DNA of 64,000 nt from positions 1,674,001 to 1,738,000 of the forward strand of contig OZ257155.1 of NCBI GenBank assembly GCA_965279355.1, read 5' to 3'. Shown here piece after piece: positions 44,115 to 53,347 of the stretch. Position 1 is the stretch's first letter, and every line of letters starts with the position of its first letter. The stretch comes from G965279355 sp965279355. Lineage in GTDB: Bacteria > Pseudomonadota > Alphaproteobacteria > CACIAM-22H2. A program made the position numbers and the translations under genes. Below the pieces are notes generated by a model, which saw nothing but the letters and a program-made list of their open reading frames with translations, had not been told where the DNA came from and searched no databases.

Positions 44115-44753
44115 ATGATCATGCGTCACGCCGACATCTGGCAGGCTATCGACCAGCTCGCATCCGAGCACGGTTTTTCGCCTTCCGGCCTGGCCCGGCG
44201 TGCCGGCCTTGACCCGACGACCTTCAACAAGAGCAAGCGGATCGCCCGTGACGGGCGGCCCCGCTGGCCGTCCACCGAGAGCATCGCCAAGATTCTGGAG
44301 GCGACCGGCGCCACGATCGGCGAGTTCGTTTCCTACATCGGCACCGTGCCCAGTGCCGGGGGCGCGATGCGGCGCATTCCGGTCATCGGCTACAGCCAGG
44401 CGGGGGTCAAAGGTTACTTCGACGATGTCGGCTACCCCACCGGAAACGGTTGGGATGAATTGCTGTTTCCCGAAATCAACGACACGCATGCCTACGCGCT
44501 GGAGATCGCCGGCGACAGCATGGAGCCGGTCTATCGCGACGGCGATACCATCATCGTATCCCCAGCGGCAAACCTGCGCCGGGGCGATCGCGTAATCCTG
44601 AAAACCATCGAGGGCGAAGTGATCGCCCGTCAGCTGGCGCGCCGCGGCGCCCGCAAGATTGAGCTGCTGTCGCTCAATACTGCGCAGCCGGACCAGACCT
44701 TCGCCAGCGAGCAGGTCGCCTTTGTGCACCGCATTATCTGGGCCAGCCAGTAA
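44115..44753 (+). CDS. LexA/CI-like HTH regulator with S24 peptidase fold, catalytic lysine apparently replaced
   Basis: 212 residues. The N-terminal HTH (about 5-75) shows LASEHGFSPSGLARRAGLDPTTFNKSKR. The C-terminal S24/LexA fold (about 85-210) has a possible Ala96-Gly97 cleavage site in YSQAGVKG and nucleophile Ser135 in AGDSMEP. LexA places its general base lysine 37 residues after the serine. Here that position is Arg172 (EVIARQL), so self-cleavage is doubtful. It may be a fixed repressor or sensor. It stands alone, with no phage or SOS neighbours. Confidence 0.85.
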   Translation: MIMRHADIWQAIDQLASEHGFSPSGLARRAGLDPTTFNKSKRIARDGRPRWPSTESIAKILEATGATIGEFVSYIGTVPSAGGAMRRIPVIGYSQAGVKGYFDDVGYPTGNGWDELLFPEINDTHAYALEIAGDSMEPVYRDGDTIIVSPAANLRRGDRVILKTIEGEVIARQLARRGARKIELLSLNTAQPDQTFASEQVAFVHRIIWASQ

Positions 44754-44867
44754 GCCTGCTGCCCGCGCCGGCGGCCATCCCCTGCGGAATCTTCACCTGA
44801 TCCCCGGAATCCTTTTCTGACCGGTCGATAGGATTCGTTTCGCCTCAATCGTGCGGCCGACCAAGAG

Positions 44868-46526
44868 CTATTTCGACAGGTCCTCGCCGGCTAGCGCGCG
44901 GCGGAGCAGGGTCTTCGTCTCTTCGCGACCGTAGATCGCGGCGAACGACCCCAGGCGCGGCCCCTGCTCGGTGCCGAACAGCACCTCGTAGAGCGCCTTG
45001 AACCAGGCGCGCAGGTCCTTTTCGTAGCCGTGGCGCTTGCCGACCTCGTAAACCTCGAACTGGATCTTCTCCGCATCGGCATCCGCCGGCAGCGTATCCA
45101 GGGTCTTCAACAGATCTTCGATGCCGCCCCGCTCCTGCTCCGTCGGTGGACGAAACCGGCGCATCGGCTTGATATACTCGCGATAATAATTGATCGCATG
45201 CCCGACCAGACGATCGAGGGTCGGATGCGACGCGGGCGAGGTCTTGGGCGCATAGCGGGTGATGAACCCCCAGAGCACCGACTTGTCCTCGGTATTCGCG
45301 ACGCCGACCAGATTCAGCAGCAGGTTGAACGGCAGCGCGTCGGCTTCCGACACCGGCGGATTGCCGCCATGGATGTGCCAGACCGGATTGTCGATCTGCT
45401 GGTTCGGTTCGTTGACACCGTCCTTGGGCGCCTGTTCCGGATACTTCTTCAGGAAGGTGAGATAGTCGTCGACCTGACGCGGAATCACGTCGAAATGCAG
45501 CCGCTTCGCGCTCTTGGGCGAATTGAACATGAACAGCGATAGGCTCTCCGGCGTGCCATAGCGCAGCCATTCCTCGACCGTCAAGCCGTTGCCCTTCGAC
45601 TTCGAGATCTTCTCGCCCTTCTCATCCAGGAACAGCTCGTAGGTGAAGCTTTCCGGCGGCCTGCCGCCGAGCACGCGACAGATCGCCGAGCCGACCTTCA
45701 CGGAATCAATGAGGTCCTTGCCCGACATCTCGTAGTCGACACCAAGCGCCGTCCAGCGCATCGGCCAGTCGACGCGCCACTGCAGCTTGCAGTTCCCGCC
45801 AGTGACTGGGACCTCGAACAGCCCCTCGATGTCGTCCTTGAAGACAACGGTCCCGGCATCCGGCTTGAACTCCACCGCCGGCAGCTCCAGCACCTGCTTG
45901 CGGCCGTCGCGCACGCGGATCGGCAGGAACGGGCTATAGGTCGCGCGGCGCTGGTCGCGCAGCTCCTTCAGCACGATCTTCATCACCGCGTCGTAGTTGC
46001 ACAGTACCTTCAGCAAGGTCTCGTCGAAGCGGCCGGACGTGTACCATTCGGTGGAGCTCTGGAATTCGTATTCGAAACCGAACGCGTCGAGGAAGTCGCG
46101 CAACATCGCGTTGTTGTGGTGGCCGAAGCTTTCGAACTTGCCGAACGGATCGGGGACCGAGGTTAGCGGCGAACCGAAGCTCCGCACCTTGTCGCCGACA
46201 TACTTCCCGACCATCTCCTGCTGTGGGACGTTGTCGGGGACCTTGCGCAGCCCGTCCATGTCGTCCGAGAAGGCGAACAGGCGCGTCGGGATATCCGACA
46301 TCGCCCGGAACGCGTTGCGGACCATGGTGGTGCGGACCACCTCGCCGAAGGTGCCGATATGCGGCAGGCCGGACGGGCCGTAACCCGTCTCGAACAAAAC
46401 GTACCCTTTCTCCGGCGGCTTGCCGCCGAGGCGGGCCAGGATCTTGCGGGCTTCTTCGAATGGCCAAGCGCGGCCCTTGAGGGCCTGCTCGCGCAGGGCG
46501 GCGGAAATGGCGGGGTTTTGTGACAT
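44868..46526 (-). CDS. lysS: Lysyl-tRNA synthetase, class I
   Basis: 552 residues of the archaeal-type class I LysRS that replaces the usual class II enzyme in many alphaproteobacteria and spirochaetes. The HIGH-type motif is YGPSGLPHIGTFGEVVRT (about 49-66) and the KMSKS-type motif is EKISKSKGNGLTVEEW. AEVFR-like anticodon helices follow, with the conserved C-terminal RAWFKALYEVLFGTEQGPRLG. It is divergent from the LLM monooxygenase gene. Confidence 0.96.
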   Translation of the reverse strand: MSQNPAISAALREQALKGRAWPFEEARKILARLGGKPPEKGYVLFETGYGPSGLPHIGTFGEVVRTTMVRNAFRAMSDIPTRLFAFSDDMDGLRKVPDNVPQQEMVGKYVGDKVRSFGSPLTSVPDPFGKFESFGHHNNAMLRDFLDAFGFEYEFQSSTEWYTSGRFDETLLKVLCNYDAVMKIVLKELRDQRRATYSPFLPIRVRDGRKQVLELPAVEFKPDAGTVVFKDDIEGLFEVPVTGGNCKLQWRVDWPMRWTALGVDYEMSGKDLIDSVKVGSAICRVLGGRPPESFTYELFLDEKGEKISKSKGNGLTVEEWLRYGTPESLSLFMFNSPKSAKRLHFDVIPRQVDDYLTFLKKYPEQAPKDGVNEPNQQIDNPVWHIHGGNPPVSEADALPFNLLLNLVGVANTEDKSVLWGFITRYAPKTSPASHPTLDRLVGHAINYYREYIKPMRRFRPPTEQERGGIEDLLKTLDTLPADADAEKIQFEVYEVGKRHGYEKDLRAWFKALYEVLFGTEQGPRLGSFAAIYGREETKTLLRRALAGEDLSK

Positions 46527-46589
46527 GAGGGGCGGAACCTAGGGGCCCCCGGGCACCCCGTCAACACCGGGCGCGGCGCCCCTAACCTG

Positions 46590-46606
46590 CTGGCACAGCG
46601 TTTGCT
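46590..46606 (+). promoter_or_regulatory. Sigma54-type (-24/-12) promoter candidate
   Basis: CTGGCAC-N5-TTGCT has GG and GC separated by the required ten bases. The transcript would begin at about 46616, almost at the ATG (46618). No ribosome-binding site precedes that ATG. Confidence 0.4.
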
Positions 46607-46617
46607 TTTTCGGACCC

Positions 46618-47985
46618 ATGACTCATCAGCGACGACAGGGCCAGCTGAAGCTGGGCGCCTTTTTTCATCCGACAGGAAATCACGTCGCGGCGTGGCTGCA
46701 CCCCGAGGCGCAGATCGATGCCGGAATGAATTTCCAGCACTACGCGGACCTGGCGCGGACTGCCGAGCGCGCCAGGTTCGATCTGATTTTCCTGGCCGAT
46801 CACAACGCCACGCGCCAGGGACCGGTCGGCACCTTGTGCCGCGCGCCCCAATACATGGCGCATTTCGAGCCGACCACCCTTCTCTCGGCCATCGCCGCTA
46901 TCACCCGGAATATCGGCATCGTGGCCACGGTGACCACGAGCTACAACGAGCCTTACAACATCGCGCGGCGCTTCGGTTCGATGGACCTGATCAGCGGCGG
47001 GCGCGCCGGCTGGAACGTGGTCACCTCATCGAACCACGCCGAAGCCTATAATTTCGGTCGCGACGAGCATTTCGAACGCGGGGTCGCTTACGAACGCGCA
47101 CTCGAATGTGTCGAGACCTGCCGCGAGCTCTGGGACAGCTATGACGACGACGCGTTCGTGCGGGATCGCGAGACGTCCACTTATTTCGATCCGGCGAAAC
47201 TTCATTACGCCCCGCACAAGGGCAAGTACTTCAACGTCCGCGGCCCTCTGAACATGGCGCGTCCGCCGCAAGGCTATCCCGTGTTTGCGCAGGCCGGCGC
47301 ATCCGAGGCCGGCAAGGACTTCGCGGCCCGGATTGCCGAGATCGTCTTCACGCCGCTGCACACGCTGGCGCAGGCAAAAGCGTTTTCCGAGGACATCAAA
47401 AACCGCGCGGTGAAATTCGGGCGCCATCCGGACGACATCAAGATCATGCCGGGCCTGAACGCCATCGCGGGTCGGACCGATGACGAGGCGGAAGAGACAT
47501 ATCAGCTTCTCCAGTCCAAGATTCATCCCGATGTCGGGCGCCTGCTGCTCTCGACGGAGTTGAACGGCGTCGACCTCTCACCTTATTCGGTCGACAGACC
47601 GTTTCCGTTTCATCTATTCCCCGACCCGGACAAGATCGGGTTCGCCGGTCATAACGTGCTGAACAAGGCGCGCGAGGAGAACCTCACCATCCGGCAGGTC
47701 TACGAATGGTACGCGGGCGCCCGCGGCCAGCGCACTCTGCGCGGCGGACCGAAAAAGATCGCCGACGAAATGGAAGAGTGGTTCCTCAACTACGGTGTGG
47801 ACGGGTTTCTGGTCCAGCCCGCGCATCTGCCGGGTGGACTGGATGCGTTTGCGGATTACGTCATACCAGAGCTGGTGAAGCGCGGCCTGTTCCGCGCCGA
47901 GTACCAAAGCACGACCCTGCGCGGCAATCTCGGCCTTCGCCGCCCGCCCAGCCGGCACGCAAGGGACGTCGGAGCCGTGCAATAG
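46618..47985 (+). CDS. LLM-class FMN-dependent monooxygenase (NtaA/SnaA/DszA type)
   Basis: 455 residues of the bacterial luciferase-like family that uses FMNH2 to oxidise sulfur, chelator or other xenobiotic substrates. The N-terminus KLGAFFHPTGNHVAAWLHP, then RARFDLIFLADH, IGIVATVTTSYNEPYNIARRFGSMD, GRAGWNVVTSS and FAQAGASEAGKDFAARIAE are characteristic. It needs a separate flavin reductase, and none is adjacent. The start has no Shine-Dalgarno. It lies next to a possible sigma54 promoter, which would fit nitrogen or sulfur control (inference). Confidence 0.9.
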   Translation: MTHQRRQGQLKLGAFFHPTGNHVAAWLHPEAQIDAGMNFQHYADLARTAERARFDLIFLADHNATRQGPVGTLCRAPQYMAHFEPTTLLSAIAAITRNIGIVATVTTSYNEPYNIARRFGSMDLISGGRAGWNVVTSSNHAEAYNFGRDEHFERGVAYERALECVETCRELWDSYDDDAFVRDRETSTYFDPAKLHYAPHKGKYFNVRGPLNMARPPQGYPVFAQAGASEAGKDFAARIAEIVFTPLHTLAQAKAFSEDIKNRAVKFGRHPDDIKIMPGLNAIAGRTDDEAEETYQLLQSKIHPDVGRLLLSTELNGVDLSPYSVDRPFPFHLFPDPDKIGFAGHNVLNKAREENLTIRQVYEWYAGARGQRTLRGGPKKIADEMEEWFLNYGVDGFLVQPAHLPGGLDAFADYVIPELVKRGLFRAEYQSTTLRGNLGLRRPPSRHARDVGAVQ

Positions 47986-48053
47986 TAGCCTCACTCAAAT
48001 GTCAGACTGCCCGTAGCGCGATGAACCGGCTCCGTTCGACAGACTTCCGCGAA

Positions 48054-49190
48054 TTAAGCCGGAGCATCAAACCTCTGACGAATCCAAGGAATGATAACGG
48101 TGTCCCGGATCATCTCATCCTTAATCGTCAGCGAACGCCCCATTGTTCCTCCGCTGGGATTGACCCAAGCGGTCTTTGGGCTTCCGTTTTCAAGCAAGAG
48201 GCGGAAATCCGAATAAGGAACCTGCGTATCTTTACCGCCTGCGATCAGAAGCATCGGCGGCGCAGGCTTTTCAAGCAGACCTTCTTTGGCGAGCGATAGT
48301 AACGGCATGAGCTCATATGCTTCCTCGACCGTTTCCACGCCAAGCATGTGGAGGCGCGATGGCACGTAATCGAAGAGAAATTCCTTCGTACGAAAGGCCG
48401 TCTCCTGCCATGCCCGGCTGAAATAAGCATCGACGGGACCGCTCTGAAAAATGACCCCGCGTAAGCGCTTCGGCTCGGCAAACGCCACGCGCGCCGACCA
48501 GTAGCTCCCCCAGCTCGACCCCCGCACAATGATGCGGTCGCCGTCGAGGTCGAGGCGCGTCTTGATGTAATCGATCATTGCAGAATACATGCGCTCGGAT
48601 GACGGGCGGGCGGGCACCGGGGCATCAGCCGTACCCGGCATATCAACGCCGATATTGGCAAAACCGCAGTTAAGAAGCGGCATACCTTCCAGCGTTACGT
48701 AATCCTTGAAGAGATCCGTGCCGGCAATGCTGATGACCACCGGCGGACGGTCAACACCTGCGGGTTTCTGCAGGTAAGCCTGTATCGTGCTATTTTCGAA
48801 GGGGATACTGAGGAGCTCGATTGCCGGCTCGACAATCTTTGCATACGCAGAAAATGCCTCGCGCGCCCTCCCAGCTGATTCTTTTTTTCGCGGCGCGAAG
48901 GCGGTTGGCCATCCGCCGACGGAATACAGGTACCAAGCCGAGAGAAACGCGGCAGCGGTTGCTTTCCGATCTGCTTTACGAGCGTTGGCGTACCCCATAT
49001 AGCGGTTACCAATATTCATCCAAGCCGACCCCCATTCGTTGGGATCAAGGCTATGGATCAACGACAGCGCTTCCCGCGCATCCTCTGGCTTGATGCCGAA
49101 GATCGGATAACCGCCGCGGTTCGCCCGCGCCTGTGTTTCCTCCTTCAGCTGTTCCCAGTTTCGGGTCTGCCAACTGCTGTCGATTCTCAC
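48054..49190 (-). CDS. Alpha/beta hydrolase (FrsA/DHPON hydrolase-like)
   Basis: 378 residues from a GTG at 49190 with GAGG upstream. A helical N-terminal cap (about 1-130) precedes the hydrolase core, with nucleophile elbow VRGSSWGSYWSARVAF and the acid in IAGGKDTQVPYSD. The position where a catalytic histidine is expected reads NPSGGTMGRS, with Thr-Met instead of His and no other late histidine, so activity is uncertain. It lies seven bases after the amidohydrolase in the MarR operon. This block looks less GC-rich than its surroundings. Confidence 0.78.
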   Translation of the reverse strand: MRIDSSWQTRNWEQLKEETQARANRGGYPIFGIKPEDAREALSLIHSLDPNEWGSAWMNIGNRYMGYANARKADRKATAAAFLSAWYLYSVGGWPTAFAPRKKESAGRAREAFSAYAKIVEPAIELLSIPFENSTIQAYLQKPAGVDRPPVVISIAGTDLFKDYVTLEGMPLLNCGFANIGVDMPGTADAPVPARPSSERMYSAMIDYIKTRLDLDGDRIIVRGSSWGSYWSARVAFAEPKRLRGVIFQSGPVDAYFSRAWQETAFRTKEFLFDYVPSRLHMLGVETVEEAYELMPLLSLAKEGLLEKPAPPMLLIAGGKDTQVPYSDFRLLLENGSPKTAWVNPSGGTMGRSLTIKDEMIRDTVIIPWIRQRFDAPA

Positions 49191-49197
49191 GGGCCCC

Positions 49198-50547
49198 TCA
49201 CGCCGTAGTTGCCGGCGCCTCCTGATGGACTAACTCGCCGTCCTTAACAACGAACCGGATGTTGCGGATCGCCGAAATGTCGCGCAACGGATCGCCATCC
49301 ACCGCGATCAGGTCCGCGAGTTTGCCGGCTTCGATTGTCCCCAAACTCTCCGCCAAACCGAGCGCCTCCGCAGAATGCCGGGTGGCCGCCACAATGGTTT
49401 GCATCGCGTTCAAGCCTGCTTCGTTAAGCAGCTCCATCTCGCGCGGGACTGACGCGCCATGAATGGTGCCGGGAGCACCGGAATCCGTCCCTAGGGCGAT
49501 CTTGACGCCCATTCTGGCGGCGCGCCGAACGTTGGCCATGGTAATTGCCTTGATCCGCCGAGCGTCCTCCGCGACACCGCTCACCTGATGACGAAGTCGC
49601 GCGATGCTGCCGGGCTTGACGATGGAATCAAGCACGACGTCGGGCACTTTGCCGCGCAACCGCTCAAGCTGGAACGGATCGAGTTGGAGCGAGAAATAGG
49701 CTTCGACACGAACGATAGTCGATTGCATATAGATGCCGCGCTCGGCTACCAACTGCAGCACTTCTTCCGCGCCTGATTCCGCGTGCGTGATCGGATGAGC
49801 AAGCACATCGATCCCGGCTTCGACAACCTCGCGCGTTTCACTGGGAAACGCCGTATGCGCAAATGTTCGCAATTTATGCCCATGCGCCGCCTCAATCAGG
49901 GCCTGAAGGACGTCGATGCGGAGCTTATCCTTATCGGCATCGAGGCGCATATCGCCAGGGAACTCGCTACGCGTATGATAGATCTTGATTCCATCCGGCT
50001 TCACTGCCGCAATCATGTCCACCAGCGCCTGCACCTCGGCGGCAGAGTCGATCATTGGCGTAAAGGCGCCGAGCGTCTGCTCCAGCTTGAAGCGACGCAA
50101 CAGTCCCCGTGGATGCGAGTTTGGGGCCGTTACACCGTATTTGACGCCGAACAGCCGCGGCCCCGGCCAATGCTTCGAGGCAATTGCGGCGCGCTGGCTA
50201 TCGAGATGGGGATTCGCGCCGATATCCATGATCGTTGTGACGCCAAAAGCCAAACAAGCCCGCAGGTTTCCGGCAATCGTCTGCGGGGTAAATTCCGCCG
50301 GATCGGTGGCCCCGCCGCCGCTGGCGCTGATATGAAGATGGCCGTCGATCAGACCAGGCAGCAAAGTACAGCCGTCCAGCCTGACGACTTTGGCGCCCGG
50401 AGGAACGTCGCCGCCTACGGCGACAATCCTGTTCCCCTCAATAACAACGACCGAATCCTTGACTGGCGCACCACCATTGCCGTCGACGAGCACGCCACCG
50501 ACGAAGGCGGTACATTCAACGCTTCCCGTTGGCTGCGGCGATATCAT
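49198..50547 (-). CDS. Amidohydrolase_1 (imidazolonepropionase-like) family hydrolase
   Basis: 449 residues. Metal and catalytic residues are in place: LLPGLIDGHLHIS (HxH), the lysine region DGIKIYHTRSE, FAHTAFP and VLAHPITHAESGAEE histidines, and the aspartate in ALGTDSGAPGTIHG. Related enzymes hydrolyse cyclic amides, dipeptides or carbamates. The ATG overlaps the MarR stop by four bases (ATGA), so both are made from one transcript. The substrate is probably connected with the Bug receptors next door, but this is inferred. Confidence 0.87.
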   Translation of the reverse strand: MISPQPTGSVECTAFVGGVLVDGNGGAPVKDSVVVIEGNRIVAVGGDVPPGAKVVRLDGCTLLPGLIDGHLHISASGGGATDPAEFTPQTIAGNLRACLAFGVTTIMDIGANPHLDSQRAAIASKHWPGPRLFGVKYGVTAPNSHPRGLLRRFKLEQTLGAFTPMIDSAAEVQALVDMIAAVKPDGIKIYHTRSEFPGDMRLDADKDKLRIDVLQALIEAAHGHKLRTFAHTAFPSETREVVEAGIDVLAHPITHAESGAEEVLQLVAERGIYMQSTIVRVEAYFSLQLDPFQLERLRGKVPDVVLDSIVKPGSIARLRHQVSGVAEDARRIKAITMANVRRAARMGVKIALGTDSGAPGTIHGASVPREMELLNEAGLNAMQTIVAATRHSAEALGLAESLGTIEAGKLADLIAVDGDPLRDISAIRNIRFVVKDGELVHQEAPATTA

Positions 50548-51053
50548 TTGTTCCTCCCCTGGCGCGTCATGTTCTTTTCCATTTTTTTCAGCGTCTTGAG
50601 CAATGCTGCCATTTCCGACACCGTTATGCCTTCGGTAACGGAGGCCATTACATCGACCGCAGCCTCGATCAGCGTGTCCTGCATCGCCCGTGCTTTTGGT
50701 GTCAGATAGACATTCACAACGCGGCGATCGATTTTATTCGGCTTACGCTGTACGAAGCCAGACCGCTCAAGGATGTTGATCGCAGACACGGTGTTCGGCC
50801 CCATGCGGGCAACGCGTTCGCTCAGGTCCCGCTGGCTGATGCCATCGTTGTCCCAAAGCACACGAAGATACTGCCATTGGGCAAGGCGCACCCCGAGCGG
50901 TTCGATACGCTCGCGCAACTGCTCACGCATCTGTTCCGATGTCAGGCGCAGGTGATAGCCAATCGCAGTATCCGCAGGCAGCTCAAGATGTGCTGCAGGA
51001 CCACGCGCCGGCTCAATGTTCCGCCGGGGCTTTTGCAGTGCCTTCTGGCTCAT
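50544..51053 (-). CDS. MarR family transcriptional regulator
   Basis: 169 residues with a winged-helix core: QYLRVLWDNDGISQRDLSERVARMGPNTVSAINILERSGF (about 73-112) and the wing KPNKIDRRVVNVYLTPKAR. Flanking helices form the dimer interface. A basic N-terminal tail (about 1-30) is unusual in length. It heads the operon with the amidohydrolase and hydrolase genes, and a perfect palindrome overlapping its promoter suggests autoregulation with an aromatic or amide effector. Confidence 0.9.
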   Translation of the reverse strand: MSQKALQKPRRNIEPARGPAAHLELPADTAIGYHLRLTSEQMREQLRERIEPLGVRLAQWQYLRVLWDNDGISQRDLSERVARMGPNTVSAINILERSGFVQRKPNKIDRRVVNVYLTPKARAMQDTLIEAAVDVMASVTEGITVSEMAALLKTLKKMEKNMTRQGRNK

Positions 51054-51143
51054 CGTCTCGCCCTATTTTTTAAGTGCGTCTGCGTGAGGCCGCCTCGGGC
51101 TCATCACGCCAGCGTTAAATGCCATGCGCAGCAGATTAATTCG

Positions 51144-51160
51144 TTTGATATCAAATTATA
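51144..51160 (-). promoter_or_regulatory. MarR operator palindrome overlapping a -10 box
   Basis: TTTGATATCAAA (51144-51155) is a perfect 12-bp palindrome. On the minus strand a TATAAT (51160-51155) touches it, so a dimer bound here would block the MarR operon promoter. It also lies 120 bases ahead of the divergent Bug gene. No convincing -35 was seen. Confidence 0.55.
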
Positions 51161-51276
51161 TTGTCTGCAGCAAGTTCTGGTGCTACGGCTTGTAATAATC
51201 GGACTGTCGCTGAGCGGCCAAAAACGGACGTCTCGACGCTTACCGAAGAATAAGTCGAAATCAGAGGAGGACGCAG

Positions 51277-52242
51277 ATGATCACCAGGAAACTCTGGCTC
51301 GCTCTTTCGTTTATCGTAGCGTTGTATGGACCCGCGCAAGCGCAAAGCGGTGCGTCCGGACAGATACGAATTGTCGTCCCTACCTCACCGGGCTCCGGTT
51401 ACGACTTTGTCGGCCGGCAGATGGCGGAGAAACTGCGTGTCGAACTCGGCGTTGCGACGGTCGTCGACAACCGGGTGGGTGCTGTCGGTCAGATTGGCGC
51501 CCAGGCCGTCATCGCCGCACCCGCAGACGGCAATACGTTGCTCGTTGCGGGACTTGGCGATCTGGTGCTGACCCCTGCCCTCAAAACTCTTCCATATGAC
51601 CCGGCAATTGAATTCCGCCCGGTTGTGCTTGTCGCCTCTTTTTCGTTCGTGCTCCTTGCGCGCAACGAACTCCCGGAAGCGACACTGAAGGATCTGGTTG
51701 CCTTCGCTTCGAGCAATCCCGGCAAACGTTCGATTGCCAATCCCGGACTTGGCTCCGGGCAGCAGGTCGCAGCCGCTCTTCTGAAGCGGGCAAGCAAAGC
51801 AGATTTCCTAGATGTACAGTATCGCAGCGCACCGGCTGTCTACACCGATCTTCTCGGTGGACTGGTCGACATGACGTTCGATAACGTTGCGGTCTCACGG
51901 TCCCATATTGAAGCCGGCCGTCTCAAGGCCTTTATGGTCACTGCCTCGACCCGCCATCCGCTTCTCCCCCAGGTCCCGACAGCAACTGAACTTGGATTGC
52001 CCGATGCAACGATGGAAAGCTGGAGCGGATTGTTCGCGCGCGCCAGCGTTCCTCAAGCCACCATTGACCGGTTGCGCGATACGAGCATCAAAACGCTGCA
52101 GGATCCGGCACTGCAATCCAGCCTTCAAGCGGGCGGCTGGCGCGTCCTAGGCCTCGGCGGCGCGCAAGCTGATGAATTCTTGAAGCAGGAGCGCGCAAAA
52201 TGGCCGGGCCTTTTGAAGGAAGCCGGTGTCAGGGCTGAATAG
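51277..52242 (+). CDS. Bug-family (TctC) periplasmic solute-binding protein
   Basis: 321 residues with a Sec signal peptide (about 1-22, ending AQAQ). Bug features are IRIVVPTSPGSGYDFVGRQMAE, VVDNRVGAVGQIGAQAV, LPYDPAIEFRPVV and the late VPTATELGLPDATMESWSG. GGAGG lies seven bases before the ATG. It is divergent from the MarR operon across 223 bases holding the operator, so it may be under the same control. No TctAB partners are in the window. Confidence 0.9.
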   Translation: MITRKLWLALSFIVALYGPAQAQSGASGQIRIVVPTSPGSGYDFVGRQMAEKLRVELGVATVVDNRVGAVGQIGAQAVIAAPADGNTLLVAGLGDLVLTPALKTLPYDPAIEFRPVVLVASFSFVLLARNELPEATLKDLVAFASSNPGKRSIANPGLGSGQQVAAALLKRASKADFLDVQYRSAPAVYTDLLGGLVDMTFDNVAVSRSHIEAGRLKAFMVTASTRHPLLPQVPTATELGLPDATMESWSGLFARASVPQATIDRLRDTSIKTLQDPALQSSLQAGGWRVLGLGGAQADEFLKQERAKWPGLLKEAGVRAE

Positions 52243-52344
52243 TCCTGCCTTGGGCAATTGCGCTCTGAAAGGTTTTTCACGCTATTCTTGCTGCCGCTTT
52301 CCTCTTCAAGCCATGAACGGCAGTAACAACGCCAAGGTAGGCCT

Positions 52345-53319
52345 ATGATCATCGATTCCCACGCCCATTTCGTTGAGCGGCAGTACTGCGACGACCTCGT
52401 AAAGGACTTCCGGTTGACGGCCGAGCCCGGTGACAAGGGCCAGGTTCTGCTGCGCAAAGGCAGCCGCTCGTACATGTGGTATCGCGAGGAATTCTTCGAT
52501 CCCGAAGCGCAGATCAGGACAATGGACAAGATGGGTGTGGCGATCCGGATGATCTCGCTCAGCACACCCAACGTCTATGACTGGCCGGCGGACCGTCAGA
52601 TAGCCCTTGCCAAGCGCTCCAACGACGCGCTGGCCGCCTATTGCCGCGACAATCCTAAGCGCTATCGCGGCCTCGCCTCCCTTCCGCTGGCCGATGTGCC
52701 GGCGGCGCTGCGCGAGCTGGATCGCGCGCTCGACAACCTTGGCTGCTCCGGCGTGATGATCGGCTCGAATGTCCACGGCGTCGCCATGAACGATCCCCGT
52801 TTCGAGCCGCTGTGGAAGCGGATCAACGAGCGGCGCGTGCCGGTCGTCGAGCATCCGATGTTCCCAAGCGATGCCGACAGCCCGGAGATGCAGGAATACG
52901 AGCTGCCGCTGCGGGTCGGCCTGATGTACGACACGACCACGGCCATGACGAAGATGATCTATTCCGGCATCTTCGAGCGCTATCCGGATTTTCCGTATAT
53001 TGCCGCGCATACCGGCGGCGCGCTTCTCATGCTGCTGGAGCGGCTCGACAACGGCTACCGGCTGTTCCCGGATTGCCGCAAGCATATCGACAAGCTGCCC
53101 AGCGAATACGCCAAGCGCATCTACTTCGACACCTGCTCGTTTTATGCGCCGGCGCTGAAGATGGCGCGCGAGGTTGTCGGCTCCAGCCAGCTTCTCTTCG
53201 GATCGGATGCGCCGTTCCTCGGGGCCGATACCCGCCATGTCGAGCGGCTCGATTTTCCGACCGAGGAAAAAACGCAAATTCTCGGCGGCAACGCCGCCAG
53301 GATTTTCGGCCTGAATTGA
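52345..53319 (+). CDS. ACMSD-type amidohydrolase
   Basis: 324 residues of the Amidohydrolase_2 family (2-amino-3-carboxymuconate semialdehyde decarboxylase-like). Metal ligands are IDSHAHFVE at the N-terminus, VVEHPMF, IAAHTGGALLMLLERLDNGY and FGSDAPFLGADTRHVE. Such enzymes decarboxylate or hydrolyse aromatic ring-cleavage products. It starts a three-gene set with a Bug receptor and an NTF2/PNPOx fusion (28-base and overlapping junctions). Confidence 0.88.
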   Translation: MIIDSHAHFVERQYCDDLVKDFRLTAEPGDKGQVLLRKGSRSYMWYREEFFDPEAQIRTMDKMGVAIRMISLSTPNVYDWPADRQIALAKRSNDALAAYCRDNPKRYRGLASLPLADVPAALRELDRALDNLGCSGVMIGSNVHGVAMNDPRFEPLWKRINERRVPVVEHPMFPSDADSPEMQEYELPLRVGLMYDTTTAMTKMIYSGIFERYPDFPYIAAHTGGALLMLLERLDNGYRLFPDCRKHIDKLPSEYAKRIYFDTCSFYAPALKMAREVVGSSQLLFGSDAPFLGADTRHVERLDFPTEEKTQILGGNAARIFGLN

Positions 53320-53347
53320 ACCTTAAATCCACACCACAGGGGGAAAC

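Noticed and set aside
44115..44753. Prophage repressor marking an integrated phage.
   Set aside because: No integrase, phage structural genes, tRNA or attachment repeats are nearby. Both neighbours are housekeeping genes.
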